From a bacterium (GTDB lineage Bacteria > Cyanobacteriota > Vampirovibrionia > Gastranaerophilales > Gastranaerophilaceae): a stretch of DNA of 64,000 bases. The stretch lies in contig JAAVBM010000014.1 of the NCBI GenBank assembly GCA_014803505.1, positions 1 through 64,000 on the forward strand. The letters are read 5' to 3'. Positions 1 through 10,105 of the stretch are shown in pieces; the first letter of the stretch is position 1; each line of letters begins with the position of its first letter. Position numbers and translations under genes: made by a program. The notes beneath the pieces are model-generated. The model saw only the letters and a program-made list of their open reading frames with translations, made no database searches and was not told the origin of the DNA.

Positions 1-2
1 TC

Positions 3-464
3 TTGAATATGATAAAAGAAAATGCTCCGTCGACTTATGCTAAAACTGATGTATCTTCTCAAATAGTTGGAGAATTAGGGCAATACGACTTTTCATTGAT
101 GAATTTTGTTATTCCGTTAAGATCTAAGCACAAAGATGAGGCTTTAAAGTTTATATTGTTTTTAACAAATGAAAAAAATCAATTGGAATTAGCAAAGCTT
201 ACTAATGTTTTGGCAACAAATCAACAAACTTTGCAAAATGATTTTTATACAAAATATGATGAAAATGATTTGATGGCTAAGGCTCGAGTGATTAGTGCTC
301 AACAACTGAATAAAGTTCAACCTGTTTTTAAAACTCACAAAAATCAAAAAGATATTAATAATATAGTAAATTCTGCTGTACAAGAAATTTTATTGGATAG
401 GGATTCTACCAAAAAAGTACTGAATAGAGTTTATAAAGAATGGAATAATTTATTGGAAAAATAA
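3..464 (+). CDS. C-terminal part of an ABC-type sugar (extracellular) solute-binding protein; gene begins before the window
   Basis: ORF open at the window edge; the segment FSLMNFVIPLRSKHKDEALKFILFLTNEKNQLELAKLTNVLATN resembles the C-terminal lobe of family 1 solute-binding proteins. Confidence 0.6.
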   Translation: MNMIKENAPSTYAKTDVSSQIVGELGQYDFSLMNFVIPLRSKHKDEALKFILFLTNEKNQLELAKLTNVLATNQQTLQNDFYTKYDENDLMAKARVISAQQLNKVQPVFKTHKNQKDINNIVNSAVQEILLDRDSTKKVLNRVYKEWNNLLEK

Positions 465-474
465 GGAGATATAA

Positions 475-1440
475 ATGAAAGCTGTAGTATTTGATAATGA
501 ATTGAAATTAGTAGATGATTATAAAAAACCTGAGCCTCAACCAGGCGAAGCTCTTGTTAAAGTTACACTAGCGGGTATTTGTAATACTGATTATGAAATT
601 ACAAAAGGATATATGGGCTATGTCGGTATTTTAGGTCATGAGGCTGTTGGTGTAGTTGAAGAAGTTAATGGTGAAGATAAATCTTTAGTAGGAAAAAGAG
701 TTGTTCCAGAAATTAGTTATGGATGTAAAGATCCGGAATGTTCTTATTGCGCTGAAAAGTTATACAGACACTGCCCAAATCGTCATACTCTTGGTATTTG
801 GAGAAAAGACGGAGTATTTGCTGAATATTTTACAATGCCTACAGAAGTTTTGTTTGAAGTTCCTGAGAATGTGTCTGATGAACAGGCTGTTTTTGTAGAA
901 CCTCTTGCCGCAGCTTTGGAAATTACTGAACAACATCATATTAAGCCGTTTGAGAAAGTTGTAGTTCTTGGTGATGGTAAACTTGGACTAATTACAGCTT
1001 TAGCTTTAAATGCTCAGAATATCAATGTAATTCTTATAGGTAAGCATCAAAATAAACTTGATATAGCTAAAGCTCAAGGTGTTGAAACCGCTCTTTTACA
1101 GGATTTCAAAGTTGAGAAAATTTATGATGTTGTTATAGAAGCAACAGGTTCTATTTCTGGTTTTGAAACAGCTCTTGCACTTACAAAACCTCGTGGAGTT
1201 CTTGTTTTGAAAAGTACTGTGGCTGCATCAAAAGAATTCAACCTTGCACCTATTGTAATTGATGAAATTACAGTGTTAGGTTCTCGTTGCGGACAGTTTC
1301 CTGCAGCTCTACGTTTGTTAAAATCTGGAAAAATAGATCTTTCACCTTTGATTTCTGCAACTTATTCGATTGATGATGCAATTGAGGGTTTTGAAAAAAA
1401 TAAAGAAAAAGATACGCTGAAAGTATTATTAAAAATTTAG
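475..1440 (+). CDS. Zinc-dependent medium-chain alcohol/polyol dehydrogenase
   Basis: GHEAVGVVEEV, Cys-rich structural zinc segment and VVVLGDGKLGL Rossmann motif; RBS aaggag upstream. Confidence 0.85.
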   Translation: MKAVVFDNELKLVDDYKKPEPQPGEALVKVTLAGICNTDYEITKGYMGYVGILGHEAVGVVEEVNGEDKSLVGKRVVPEISYGCKDPECSYCAEKLYRHCPNRHTLGIWRKDGVFAEYFTMPTEVLFEVPENVSDEQAVFVEPLAAALEITEQHHIKPFEKVVVLGDGKLGLITALALNAQNINVILIGKHQNKLDIAKAQGVETALLQDFKVEKIYDVVIEATGSISGFETALALTKPRGVLVLKSTVAASKEFNLAPIVIDEITVLGSRCGQFPAALRLLKSGKIDLSPLISATYSIDDAIEGFEKNKEKDTLKVLLKI

Positions 1441-1457
1441 TTATCGTTTCTAAAAAT

Positions 1458-1490
1458 AAAAAATCCGATAGGAAATCCTATCGGATTTTT
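1458..1490. terminator. Hairpin terminator after the dehydrogenase
   Basis: aaaaaatccgatagg-aaat-cctatcggattttt. Confidence 0.85.
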
Positions 1491-1563
1491 TATTGAGTGG
1501 AAGTCAAGTAGGTACTATGGCTCTAAAATATTTACTAAAGTTTCATATAGTTCAATAATATAA

Positions 1564-1597
1564 AAAAACCTTAAACTTTTGGTTTAAGGCTTTTTTA
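1564..1597 (-). terminator. Hairpin terminator downstream of the tRNA
   Basis: aaaaaccttaaac-ttttg-gtttaaggctttttt, immediately 3' of the minus-strand tRNA. Confidence 0.6.
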
Positions 1598-1673
1598 TGG
1601 AGCGGAAGACGAGACTCGAACTCGCGACAGTCTGCTTGGAAGGCAGATACTCTACCAACTGAGCTACTTCCGC
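1598..1673 (-). tRNA. tRNA-Gly(TCC), CCA encoded
   Basis: Reverse complement GCGGAAGTAGCTCAGTTGGTAGAGTATCTGCCTTCCAAGCAGACTGTCGCGAGTTCGAGTCTCGTCTTCCGCTCCA folds as a cloverleaf; anticodon loop CTTCCAA. Confidence 0.95.
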
Positions 1674-2033
1674 ATAGCTTACAAATAAATAATAATATAA
1701 ACACCAAAAAAAATCAAGTTTCTTATAAAAAATCCGCTCTAGTTCTTAAGAATTAGTAAAATGTGTTCATTAATATGTATAAAATTTATTCTCCAGAATG
1801 GTGCAAAACTTCATCATGACAGTTTATTATATTAATGTAAGTTCGGAATGTCCAAGCACTTTTTCGGGGTTGCGACAAGATTTTTTCTTTTTGCGGTTTG
1901 GTTTAAAACGCTTCGGGCTTACACTTACTTAAGAAAATTTTTCATGTTTATAACTTCCGGTTTGTTTTGTAATGTTGCAAGACAAACCTTTTTATTTTAT
2001 AATCCTCAAGTAGTAAAAATAGGAGAATTTATT

Positions 2034-2315
2034 ATGACAACTGAAGTTAGAGCAAGTCATATTCTTGTTAAAACTGAACAAGAAGCTAAAGATTTATACA
2101 ACGAAATCGCAAATGGTAAAGATTTTGCAGAAGTGGCTGAAGAAAAATCACTTTGCCCATCAGGTCAAAATGGTGGAGATTTAGGTTTCTTTGGTAAAGG
2201 AATGATGGTTAAGCCTTTCGAAGATGCAGCTTTCTCTCTAGAAGTTGGTGAGCTTTCTCAACCTGTAGAAACTCAATTCGGATGGCACTTAATCAAACTT
2301 ACAGGTAAAAATTAG
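2034..2315 (+). CDS. Parvulin-type peptidyl-prolyl cis-trans isomerase (PpiC-like)
   Basis: ASHILVKTEQEA...GGDLGFFGKGMMVKPFEDAAFSL...GWHLIKL; start moved from 1848 to the ATG at 2034, preceded by aggag. Confidence 0.88.
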   Translation: MTTEVRASHILVKTEQEAKDLYNEIANGKDFAEVAEEKSLCPSGQNGGDLGFFGKGMMVKPFEDAAFSLEVGELSQPVETQFGWHLIKLTGKN

Positions 2316-2320
2316 TATCT

Positions 2321-3877
2321 ATGAATAATTTAGCAGTAATAAGAAATTTCATGGTTGATAACCAAATTAATTATTTGTTGGTTAATTCTACTAATGAATT
2401 TTTGGTTGAATATAATACACTTGAAGAAAATTCTCGTTATAAATTGACGAATTTTTCCGGATCAACAGGGGAAGCTCTGGTGACTCCTGACAATGTGTAT
2501 CTGTTTGTTGATGGCAGATATCATATTCAAGCGGATTTGGAAGTTGACCATGAAAATATTACTGTTGTAAAGCTTCAACAAGGTCAAAAATACATTGAGG
2601 AATTATTAAACTTGATTCCTGAAAATGAGTCTTTAGGGCTTTTTTCCAAGAAAAATTCTCAAGCTAAAATAGAAAAAATAGCTTCTGAAAGGAATATAAT
2701 TTTATTTTCTGTAGATCCTCTTGATGAAATTTGTGAAAATTCTACAGTTGAAAATATTGTTCTCGATATAACTTTGACAGGTTTATCTTCTGAAGAAAAA
2801 ATAGCAAAATTTTCACAAAATTTGGCAGCAGATGAAGCAATCTATATTACTGATTGTGATGAGGTTTCGTACCTGTTTAATCTTCGAGATTTTTCTCAAA
2901 ATTTTTCGTCAAAAATAAAAGGGAAAGCTATAATATTGAAAGATAATTCTGTATTATTCACTCTGAAAAATTTAGAAAAATCAGAAGAATATTTAAAAAC
3001 TTTAGACAAAAAAATTTTTGTTGATAAATCTTCAATCAATGGTTATGACTATAATTTGATAGGAGATAGAGCAAGAGAATTAAAGAATAATCCTGTAAAA
3101 AAAATGAAATCTTTGAAAAACGATGCAGAATTAAATCATTTAAAAGATGCTTTTAAACGTACAGATAAAGCTGTTTATGCAATTCGGGATTATATTGAAC
3201 ATAATGATAATATTTCCGAGTTTGATATTGCTGTTCAATTGGAAAAAGAATTTAAAAAACAAGGAGCTTTGGGTTTAAGCTTTAATTCAATTGTCGCGAA
3301 AGATAAAAATTCAGCTCTTGCTCATTATTCAAAATCTTCCAAAGATGAAATTATAAAAGATGGCAGTCTTGTTTTGATTGATTGCGGCGGGTATTTTGAA
3401 GGCGGTTTAGCAACAGATATTACTAGAGTTTTTGTTAAAGGTGAACCTTCCGAATTTCATAAAAAGATCTATACAAATGTTTTAAAGGCTTTTTTGCAAG
3501 CTTTTAATTTTGAAAATCCTCAAAATGGGTATGAAATCGATAAAAAAGTTAGAGAATTTTTTGATACTCAGGACTTGGATGGTTTTGTATTTAATCATGG
3601 ATTGGGACATGGTATTGGTATAAATGTTCACGAGTATCCGCCGAATTTAAGTTCGCATGAAATGGCAAAAGTTCCGTTTGAAAATGGAATGTGTTTTTCT
3701 ATAGAACCGGGATTGTATAAGGAAAATTGTTTTGGTGTCAGATTAGAAAATTCGTGCTATTTTGTCGATGGAAAGATTCATTCATTTGTAAATATGAATT
3801 ATGAGAAAAAATTAATTGATTATAGTATGCTTTCAGAACAAGAATTAAAATGGCTTGATGAATTTGAGGTTTTATAA
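2321..3877 (+). CDS. Xaa-Pro aminopeptidase (M24 family)
   Basis: Creatinase-like N-terminal domain plus M24 motifs HYSKSS, IDCGGYFEGGLATDITR, GLGHGIGINVHEYP, SIEPGLY. Confidence 0.88.
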   Translation: MNNLAVIRNFMVDNQINYLLVNSTNEFLVEYNTLEENSRYKLTNFSGSTGEALVTPDNVYLFVDGRYHIQADLEVDHENITVVKLQQGQKYIEELLNLIPENESLGLFSKKNSQAKIEKIASERNIILFSVDPLDEICENSTVENIVLDITLTGLSSEEKIAKFSQNLAADEAIYITDCDEVSYLFNLRDFSQNFSSKIKGKAIILKDNSVLFTLKNLEKSEEYLKTLDKKIFVDKSSINGYDYNLIGDRARELKNNPVKKMKSLKNDAELNHLKDAFKRTDKAVYAIRDYIEHNDNISEFDIAVQLEKEFKKQGALGLSFNSIVAKDKNSALAHYSKSSKDEIIKDGSLVLIDCGGYFEGGLATDITRVFVKGEPSEFHKKIYTNVLKAFLQAFNFENPQNGYEIDKKVREFFDTQDLDGFVFNHGLGHGIGINVHEYPPNLSSHEMAKVPFENGMCFSIEPGLYKENCFGVRLENSCYFVDGKIHSFVNMNYEKKLIDYSMLSEQELKWLDEFEVL

Positions 3878-4623
3878 TGGAAATAACAAGTGTAAATAAT
3901 GAATTAGTTAAAGAAACTGTAAAATTACAGCAAAAAAAATATCGCATCCAAACAGGAAAGTTTTTACTCGAGGGTTATAAAGCTATTAAAGAAGCTTTTG
4001 ATTGTGGTATAAAATTGGAAAAAATTTTTGTTGAAAAAAATAAAAAAAATGAATATAATTTTGCGAAAAATTTACTTATAGAAACTACCGAAGTAGTTTT
4101 GAAAAAGCTTGCAACGACTGAATCTGCGCCTGAAGCTATAGCTGTAGGTTTTCAAAAAATATATGATAAAAGTTTGCTAAAAAATAAGAAAAAAGTAATT
4201 CTTTTAGAAGATATCAAAGATGTTGGAAATTTGGGAACAATTATCAGATCAGCGGTAGCGTTTGGGGCTGAAGCAATAGTTTTATTTGGCGAGAGTGTCG
4301 ACCTTTATAATCCTAAATGTGTTAGGGCTTCTGTAGGTAATTTATGGAAACTGCCTGTAATTCATGTAGAAAAATTTAATGAGTTAGAAGATATTTTTGC
4401 TAGTTTTGAGCGAATTGCGACATTGCCTAGAACTAATAATCTGTTAAAAAACTGCAATTTTGGAACTCCTTGTTTGGTAATGTTTGGTAGTGAAGCGAAT
4501 GGATTATCACAGCAGTTGATAGATTTTTCAACAAATTCCGTAAAAATAGAAATGACTGAAACTGTCGAATCTTTAAATTTAGCCACATCTGTTTCTGTTA
4601 TAATGTATGAGCTGTTTGTTTAG
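3877..4623 (+). CDS. TrmH/SpoU-family RNA 2'-O-methyltransferase
   Basis: DVGNLGTIIRSAVAFGAEAIVL, FGSEANGLS, ESLNLATSVSVIMYEL. Confidence 0.88.
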   Translation: MEITSVNNELVKETVKLQQKKYRIQTGKFLLEGYKAIKEAFDCGIKLEKIFVEKNKKNEYNFAKNLLIETTEVVLKKLATTESAPEAIAVGFQKIYDKSLLKNKKKVILLEDIKDVGNLGTIIRSAVAFGAEAIVLFGESVDLYNPKCVRASVGNLWKLPVIHVEKFNELEDIFASFERIATLPRTNNLLKNCNFGTPCLVMFGSEANGLSQQLIDFSTNSVKIEMTETVESLNLATSVSVIMYELFV

Positions 4624-4632
4624 AGGTTTGAA

Positions 4633-5100
4633 GTGAAAATGAATAGGGAACAAAGAGCTAGAGAATTATTTAGAAGCGGTTATAATTGTTCGCAGTCAGT
4701 TTTTGGGGCTTATGCAGAAAGTTACGGGATTGATTTTGATACAGCTTTAAAATTGGCTTCATCCTTTGGTGGCGGTATGGGTAGGCTTAGAGAAGTCTGC
4801 GGAGCTGTCAGTGGAATGTTTTTAGCTTTAGGGCTTATTAAAGGATATAGTACTAATGATTATCAATCTAAAAAAGAACATTATAAAAAGGTTCAACATC
4901 TTGCCCAAGAGTTTGAAAAGCTTAACGGGTCTATTGTTTGTCGTGAATTGTTAGGGTTGGATAAAAAAAGAGATGTTCCTACTCCCGAAAAACGTACAGA
5001 AGAATATTATAAAAAGCGTCCATGCGAAGAATTGATAGCTGATGCTTGTAGAATTTTAGATAAGTATTTATTGGAAGAAAATAATAAAGTTCAATCATAA
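4633..5100 (+). CDS. C_GCAxxG_C_C family (putative redox) protein
   Basis: GYNCSQSVFGAYAE...SFGGGMGRLREVCGAVSGMFLALGL. Confidence 0.85.
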   Translation: MKMNREQRARELFRSGYNCSQSVFGAYAESYGIDFDTALKLASSFGGGMGRLREVCGAVSGMFLALGLIKGYSTNDYQSKKEHYKKVQHLAQEFEKLNGSIVCRELLGLDKKRDVPTPEKRTEEYYKKRPCEELIADACRILDKYLLEENNKVQS

Positions 5101-5141
5101 AAAATAAGGGGGCGACATATTTATGTCGCCCCCTTATTTTT
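5101..5141. terminator. Strong bidirectional terminator between convergent genes
   Basis: aaaataagggggcgacata-ttta-tgtcgcccccttattttt. Confidence 0.92.
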
Positions 5142-5142
5142 G

Positions 5143-6336
5143 TTATGGTAAACTTGGATGATTGTTGAATTTATAACTTCCGTTTACTATTTCCATGTAT
5201 TTTTTGAGACTGGTTCTTTCTCCATTTTTTGCTTTTCCAGCTAATACTTTTATTTCTTCAATATTAACTTGACGTTCTCCAAGAAGTTCATTGTTAAAAG
5301 AGCTATATATTTTTACTTTATTAACTATTTCAAAATTTTCATCTTTTTGAATATCTATATTTTTAGTATCTTTTACATAGTTTGCAGCAACTTGAAGCAA
5401 ATTCTTTTTGGATGTAGTTGGTAGTTTTGTCCAAATTTGCGGTTCTATATAAAATTTGTATTCATCATCGGTTAAATCTATTTTTGTAAAATTCTTTTTT
5501 ATAGCGACTTCTTGATACTCGTTTGCTAATTTATTCATATTTTTGATTGCATCAGGATGTTTTTTTATATATCTGTTTGCAGTTAATCCAACGCCAAAGG
5601 AGAATAAAATAAAGCCGACTAATAATATTATAGGCATCAATACAGACCAAACGACTGTCTGATTTGATTGCGATTTATGAAAATCTTGAGGATTTGAATA
5701 CTTAGGATTGTTATTATAAGCCCATTCGTTACCTTTTAATCCACAAATAATCATAAATTGGAACCAACCTGTTGTTAGTATTAACGGTAGCATTAGTAAT
5801 GTAATTGGAGTTTTGTTAAATAATCCCCACAGCCATGTGCCAAAGCAGGCGCCAAAATTGAATTTTATAATCTCATTTTTAGGTTTAGAACCTGTAATTT
5901 TACCTTTTACACACATTAAAATTAAAATGGTGAGCATAGCTATAGAACTGCTTAGAGGTAAGTACCAATTCATTCCGTAACCAATAAATATAAGTACAAT
6001 TAGTATAGATGAAATCATATAAACTCTGTTTTCATCAGGTTCTCCGATAATATCTCTGACTCTTCTTACAACACTCGGGTAGTATAATATACTGTCAATG
6101 ACTCCAACTAATAAAATCCATATTATCCACCATAATGGATTATTAGTTTTGGTGCCGGTGAATGAAAAGTCGTTTATAATCTTTGGATTTGTTAAAAAAA
6201 GATATAGGAACGGTGTTGATAAAATTAATGATTTAATTAACTGTATAATAAAATAGTTTGTAATAAAATTTCTTCGTCCTATAACACCTTCAAAATTCCA
6301 AAATTTATTATTTTCCGCAAAATAATTATCACTCAT
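5143..6336 (-). CDS. DUF805-like multi-pass membrane protein with extra C-terminal domain
   Basis: N-terminal FWNFEGVIGRRNFITNYFIIQLI followed by several hydrophobic segments. Confidence 0.6.
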   Translation of the reverse strand: MSDNYFAENNKFWNFEGVIGRRNFITNYFIIQLIKSLILSTPFLYLFLTNPKIINDFSFTGTKTNNPLWWIIWILLVGVIDSILYYPSVVRRVRDIIGEPDENRVYMISSILIVLIFIGYGMNWYLPLSSSIAMLTILILMCVKGKITGSKPKNEIIKFNFGACFGTWLWGLFNKTPITLLMLPLILTTGWFQFMIICGLKGNEWAYNNNPKYSNPQDFHKSQSNQTVVWSVLMPIILLVGFILFSFGVGLTANRYIKKHPDAIKNMNKLANEYQEVAIKKNFTKIDLTDDEYKFYIEPQIWTKLPTTSKKNLLQVAANYVKDTKNIDIQKDENFEIVNKVKIYSSFNNELLGERQVNIEEIKVLAGKAKNGERTSLKKYMEIVNGSYKFNNHPSLP

Positions 6337-6337
6337 C

Positions 6338-7510
6338 TTATTCTCCTTTTACATCGAGTAATTTGTTAGGAATAGCGTTTTCAACAAGTTTTTTACCTGT
6401 TTTTGAACTCTTACTTTCAATTCCAAAATCTCTTAATTTTTCTGCTTCTTTAAAAATGCTTCCATTATTACGTGTAGTAAATCGATTGATTTCTGTTTGA
6501 ATACTATCTGAAGCTTTTTCTATTGCTTGTTGAATATTCATAAGATTCTGTGCGTGTGAAGCTATATTGTTATATAGATTTTCGCCTACCGTAATAATGT
6601 TTTTAATATTGTCATAACTTGTTTTAGTTGTCCAAATCTGATTGATAAGTCTAAGAGTTACAATCAGGGAAGCTGTTCCTATAATTATAATATTTTTTGA
6701 ATTGGCGGATTCTATGATTTTTTTGAATTCATAATCTGTATAGATAAGATTTACACAAGATTCAATTGGGATAAACATTAAAATAAATCCTGGTTGATTT
6801 GTTTGCGGAATTTCTTCATAATTCTTTTTCGCCAGCGAATTTATGCAGTTATTTAAATCTGTTATGAATGCTTTTTTTAGGGATTCATCATTTGTAGTTC
6901 TGTAATCTATATAATTTTTCAAAATGACTTTGGAATCAATTATCAAGTGTTTGTCTTCAGGTAAATTTAGAATAAAATCAGGTTTTACCGAAGCTGTTGA
7001 GAATTGTTTTGTGTAATGAATATTTTCTTCTAAATTTGTAAATTTTAGAATTTGTTCAAGCCAATCTTCGCCGAATTCGCCTTTAGAATTTTGGTCTGTA
7101 GTTAGAGCTCGTGCGTATTTTTCAGCTGTTGCAATTGCATTTTTTATTTCTAAAGATTCGTTTTCGTGTGATTTTTGATAATTGTCGATGCTATCTTTAA
7201 AATCCTTTAGTAATTTATTGATTGGGTTAATCTCTTGAGCTTTAAAAATATCCATTTTATTTGTTAAGTCTGTAGAATGCATTGAAATAAGCTGTTCTTG
7301 CTGGTTTTTTAAAGATTCTTGAGCTATCTTGGAAAACTCTGCTTTTACTTCATTGATAATATTTTCGTTCAATTGTATGTGAGATTTTAGTTCGGCGTTT
7401 TCTGCCTGCAGAGAAATTAGTCGTTTTTGATAAATCGAAGACGCTGCAATCCAAGTAACTGCTATTGCTAAAACTACACACAAAACTAATATAACTATTT
7501 CAAAACCCAT
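6338..7510 (-). CDS. rmuC: DNA recombination protein RmuC
   Basis: N-terminal TM plus coiled coil; KGEFGEDWLEQIL, KPDFILNLPEDKHLIIDSKV motifs. Confidence 0.88.
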   Translation of the reverse strand: MGFEIVILVLCVVLAIAVTWIAASSIYQKRLISLQAENAELKSHIQLNENIINEVKAEFSKIAQESLKNQQEQLISMHSTDLTNKMDIFKAQEINPINKLLKDFKDSIDNYQKSHENESLEIKNAIATAEKYARALTTDQNSKGEFGEDWLEQILKFTNLEENIHYTKQFSTASVKPDFILNLPEDKHLIIDSKVILKNYIDYRTTNDESLKKAFITDLNNCINSLAKKNYEEIPQTNQPGFILMFIPIESCVNLIYTDYEFKKIIESANSKNIIIIGTASLIVTLRLINQIWTTKTSYDNIKNIITVGENLYNNIASHAQNLMNIQQAIEKASDSIQTEINRFTTRNNGSIFKEAEKLRDFGIESKSSKTGKKLVENAIPNKLLDVKGE

Positions 7511-7598
7511 TTTCTAACCCTAAACTAAACTTTTTTTCATATTAACATATTTTTTTGAAATTTAAAAGTTAAATTTGGAGTTGTGTAACTTTTATTAT

Positions 7599-8582
7599 TT
7601 ATTCTGATATTTTAATATAGGCTTTTAGTGTTTTATTTTCAACAGTATCATTGATGGCTTTTTGAAGCTTATCCAAAGGATAGATTGTCGATAAACCGTT
7701 AACTTTAACCTCTTTTGATTTAAGAAGATTATAAGAATCTTTCAAATCCGCAGGAGAAGGTGAATAGCTGCCAAGAACAGTTAATTCTCTATAATAAATT
7801 TCGTTATTACCATAGCCTGTGTTTAGTGGAGTACTTGAGAATACAAGGATTTTTCCTCCATCTCTTACATATTTTAGAGCAGTTGGTAGAGCTTTGTCAG
7901 AACCTGAAGTCATAAAAACTCCATCGGCTTTTATACTGTCGCACATTTCTGTTACGTTAAAAGCTTCGATGCCCAAACTTTTTAGTAATTCAACGCGAGA
8001 ACTTATTAAATCACATCCGATAACATTCATTCCAAAAGCTTTTAATGCTTGTGCCATTAAAATTCCTATTGAGCCTAAGCCAATTACCAAAGCTGTTGAA
8101 TTTTCTCTTAATCCTGCACGTTTAACTGCTCTGATGCAGCATCCTAAAGGTTCATAGAAAGCTGCTTCATCATTTGTCAGGTTTTCAGGTTTTAGGTAAG
8201 CGACATTTTGTAGGTGTTCTTCTGATACAAAAACGTATTCGCTAAATCCGCCAGGTTGAATATTTGTTTCTTTGAAATGTCTGCACATAGACACATTACC
8301 ATTTTTGCAGTATTCGCATTTGCCGCAAGGTATGTGGTGCGAAGTTATGATTATATCTTCGTTTTTAAAATTTGTATCAGAGTTGATTTCAATAATTTTA
8401 GCAACAATTTCGTGCCCAAGAACTGTACCGTTTTTAGAAAGGTTATGTTTCAATTTTACGATATCTGATCCGCACAATCCACAACCAAGAACTTTTACAA
8501 TTGCACCTTTTCTGTCTTGCAAAGTAATAGTTTCACGTTCTTTTATTACTATAGAATCATTTTTAATTTCTGCAACTTTCAT
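7599..8582 (-). CDS. Zinc-dependent alcohol/sorbitol/threonine dehydrogenase-like protein
   Basis: GCGLCGSDIVKL, GHEIVAKI, CGKCEYCKNGNVSMC, VIGLGSIGILMAQALKAFG. Confidence 0.86.
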   Translation of the reverse strand: MKVAEIKNDSIVIKERETITLQDRKGAIVKVLGCGLCGSDIVKLKHNLSKNGTVLGHEIVAKIIEINSDTNFKNEDIIITSHHIPCGKCEYCKNGNVSMCRHFKETNIQPGGFSEYVFVSEEHLQNVAYLKPENLTNDEAAFYEPLGCCIRAVKRAGLRENSTALVIGLGSIGILMAQALKAFGMNVIGCDLISSRVELLKSLGIEAFNVTEMCDSIKADGVFMTSGSDKALPTALKYVRDGGKILVFSSTPLNTGYGNNEIYYRELTVLGSYSPSPADLKDSYNLLKSKEVKVNGLSTIYPLDKLQKAINDTVENKTLKAYIKISE

Positions 8583-8618
8583 ACAAATTCTCTCCTATAT
8601 GCTTTTGTATTTTATAAC

Positions 8619-8650
8619 AAAAAAGACCGAAAATAAATTCGGTCTTTTTT
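8619..8650. terminator. Hairpin terminator
   Basis: aaaaaagaccgaa-aataa-attcggtctttttt. Confidence 0.85.
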
Positions 8651-8674
8651 CCATAAGTTTAATAGTTAATTTGT

Positions 8675-10093
8675 TTAAGCTTCAGTCTTTTTTGCATCTT
8701 TTTTGTATTCATCAATTGCAAGAATTGTACAAATAACTAAGCAGATGATACCTGAAACTAACCAGAAGTAAATTGCACCATCCCAGTTTTGGATACCGTT
8801 TTTACCTAACTTATCAACTAGGAAACCTGTACCTGTAGCAGATAGGAATGCACCTACATATCCAAAAGTTCCGGTAAATCCTGAAGCTGCAGATGCAACT
8901 TTTTTAGAACTTGATTCAACTGCACAAAGTCCGCCAATCATCATTTGAGGTCCGTAAGTGAATGCCCCTAATAATCCGATAATAATGTAGTTTAATGCGT
9001 TTATTGTATTAAATTTCAATGCTATGATTGCTAAAATAACACCAACAAGATAAATCAAGTTAACAGGTGCTCTTTTTCCTTTGAATAATTTATCAGAAAT
9101 CAAACCTGCACAAACTGTACCGCAAATACCAACAAGAGGTAGAGAAGCAATCATATTTGTTGCTTCTTGAAGACCTATACCTTTTGCATTTTTAAGGTAC
9201 ATAATCATCCAGTCCTCAGCACCGAATCTGATAATGTATACAAAGATATATGCAATTGCTAATAACCAAAGTGTTTTATTACATAATACATATTTTTTGA
9301 AAATTTGAACATAAGACATACTGTCTTCTTCTTTTTTCTCATCGGCACTTTGTTGTTTTACAGGTTCATCTCTGTAAACTTCAACATCTGGTAAACCTAA
9401 AGACTGAGGTCTGTCACGTAATCTTTCAAATAACCAGATAGCAGTGATTAAAGCAAGTATACCTGGAACTAAGAATGCTGCTCTCCACCCGAACTTCGCT
9501 GCAATATGACCAGCTAAGATAAAGCTTAGAAAAGTACCTGTTTGGTGAGAACAAGACCATAAAGACCATTTTGTTCCACGTTCAGAGTTTGAATACCAAT
9601 AAGTCAAACTTTTTGCAACCGCAGGGAATCCTGCAGATTGGAACCAACCGCTAACACCCCATAAAAATGCAAGTGTCCATAATAACACTAATGCTGAATA
9701 TTTTGCACTTAGTCCTAAAATACTTACAAAATTTGGAGCAAGTGCAAATAAGATATTTGCAACAGCAGTCATCAATAAAGCTGTAGGGAAGAATTTTCTT
9801 ACATCTGATCCGTCAGCTAAAACGCCGTTTACAAATTTACCAATACCGTAGGTTAAGTAAAGAGAACTTCCTAATAAACCTAATTCTGTTGCAGAATAAT
9901 GAAATTCATCCATAATTCCCGGTAATGCAACTGCGATATTTTTCTTACATAGATAGAATATTGTATAGCCGATAAAGCAAGCATAGAATATTCTTAATCT
10001 CCAGTGTTTATACATAGAATCCACTTTTGCAGAATCTTGAATAGGTTCAGCAACAGGCGGTTCTTTGTAGAATTCACCCAGTTTTTTTAACAT
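8675..10093 (-). CDS. MFS organophosphate:phosphate antiporter (GlpT/UhpT/PgtP-like)
   Basis: About 12 hydrophobic segments; FYLCKKNIAVALPGIMDEF, YGIGKFVNGVLADGSDVRKFFP, GWFQSAGFPAVAKSLTYWYS. Confidence 0.82.
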   Translation of the reverse strand: MLKKLGEFYKEPPVAEPIQDSAKVDSMYKHWRLRIFYACFIGYTIFYLCKKNIAVALPGIMDEFHYSATELGLLGSSLYLTYGIGKFVNGVLADGSDVRKFFPTALLMTAVANILFALAPNFVSILGLSAKYSALVLLWTLAFLWGVSGWFQSAGFPAVAKSLTYWYSNSERGTKWSLWSCSHQTGTFLSFILAGHIAAKFGWRAAFLVPGILALITAIWLFERLRDRPQSLGLPDVEVYRDEPVKQQSADEKKEEDSMSYVQIFKKYVLCNKTLWLLAIAYIFVYIIRFGAEDWMIMYLKNAKGIGLQEATNMIASLPLVGICGTVCAGLISDKLFKGKRAPVNLIYLVGVILAIIALKFNTINALNYIIIGLLGAFTYGPQMMIGGLCAVESSSKKVASAASGFTGTFGYVGAFLSATGTGFLVDKLGKNGIQNWDGAIYFWLVSGIICLVICTILAIDEYKKDAKKTEA

Positions 10094-10105
10094 AGTCTTT
10101 TTCTC

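Noticed and set aside
1598-1673. tRNA-Gly considered as an integration site for a mobile element
   Set aside because: No integrase, no direct repeat of the tRNA 3' end was seen in the window.
1848-2033. N-terminal extension of the PpiC ORF
   Set aside because: Low-quality upstream read-through; strong RBS and family-consistent start at 2034.
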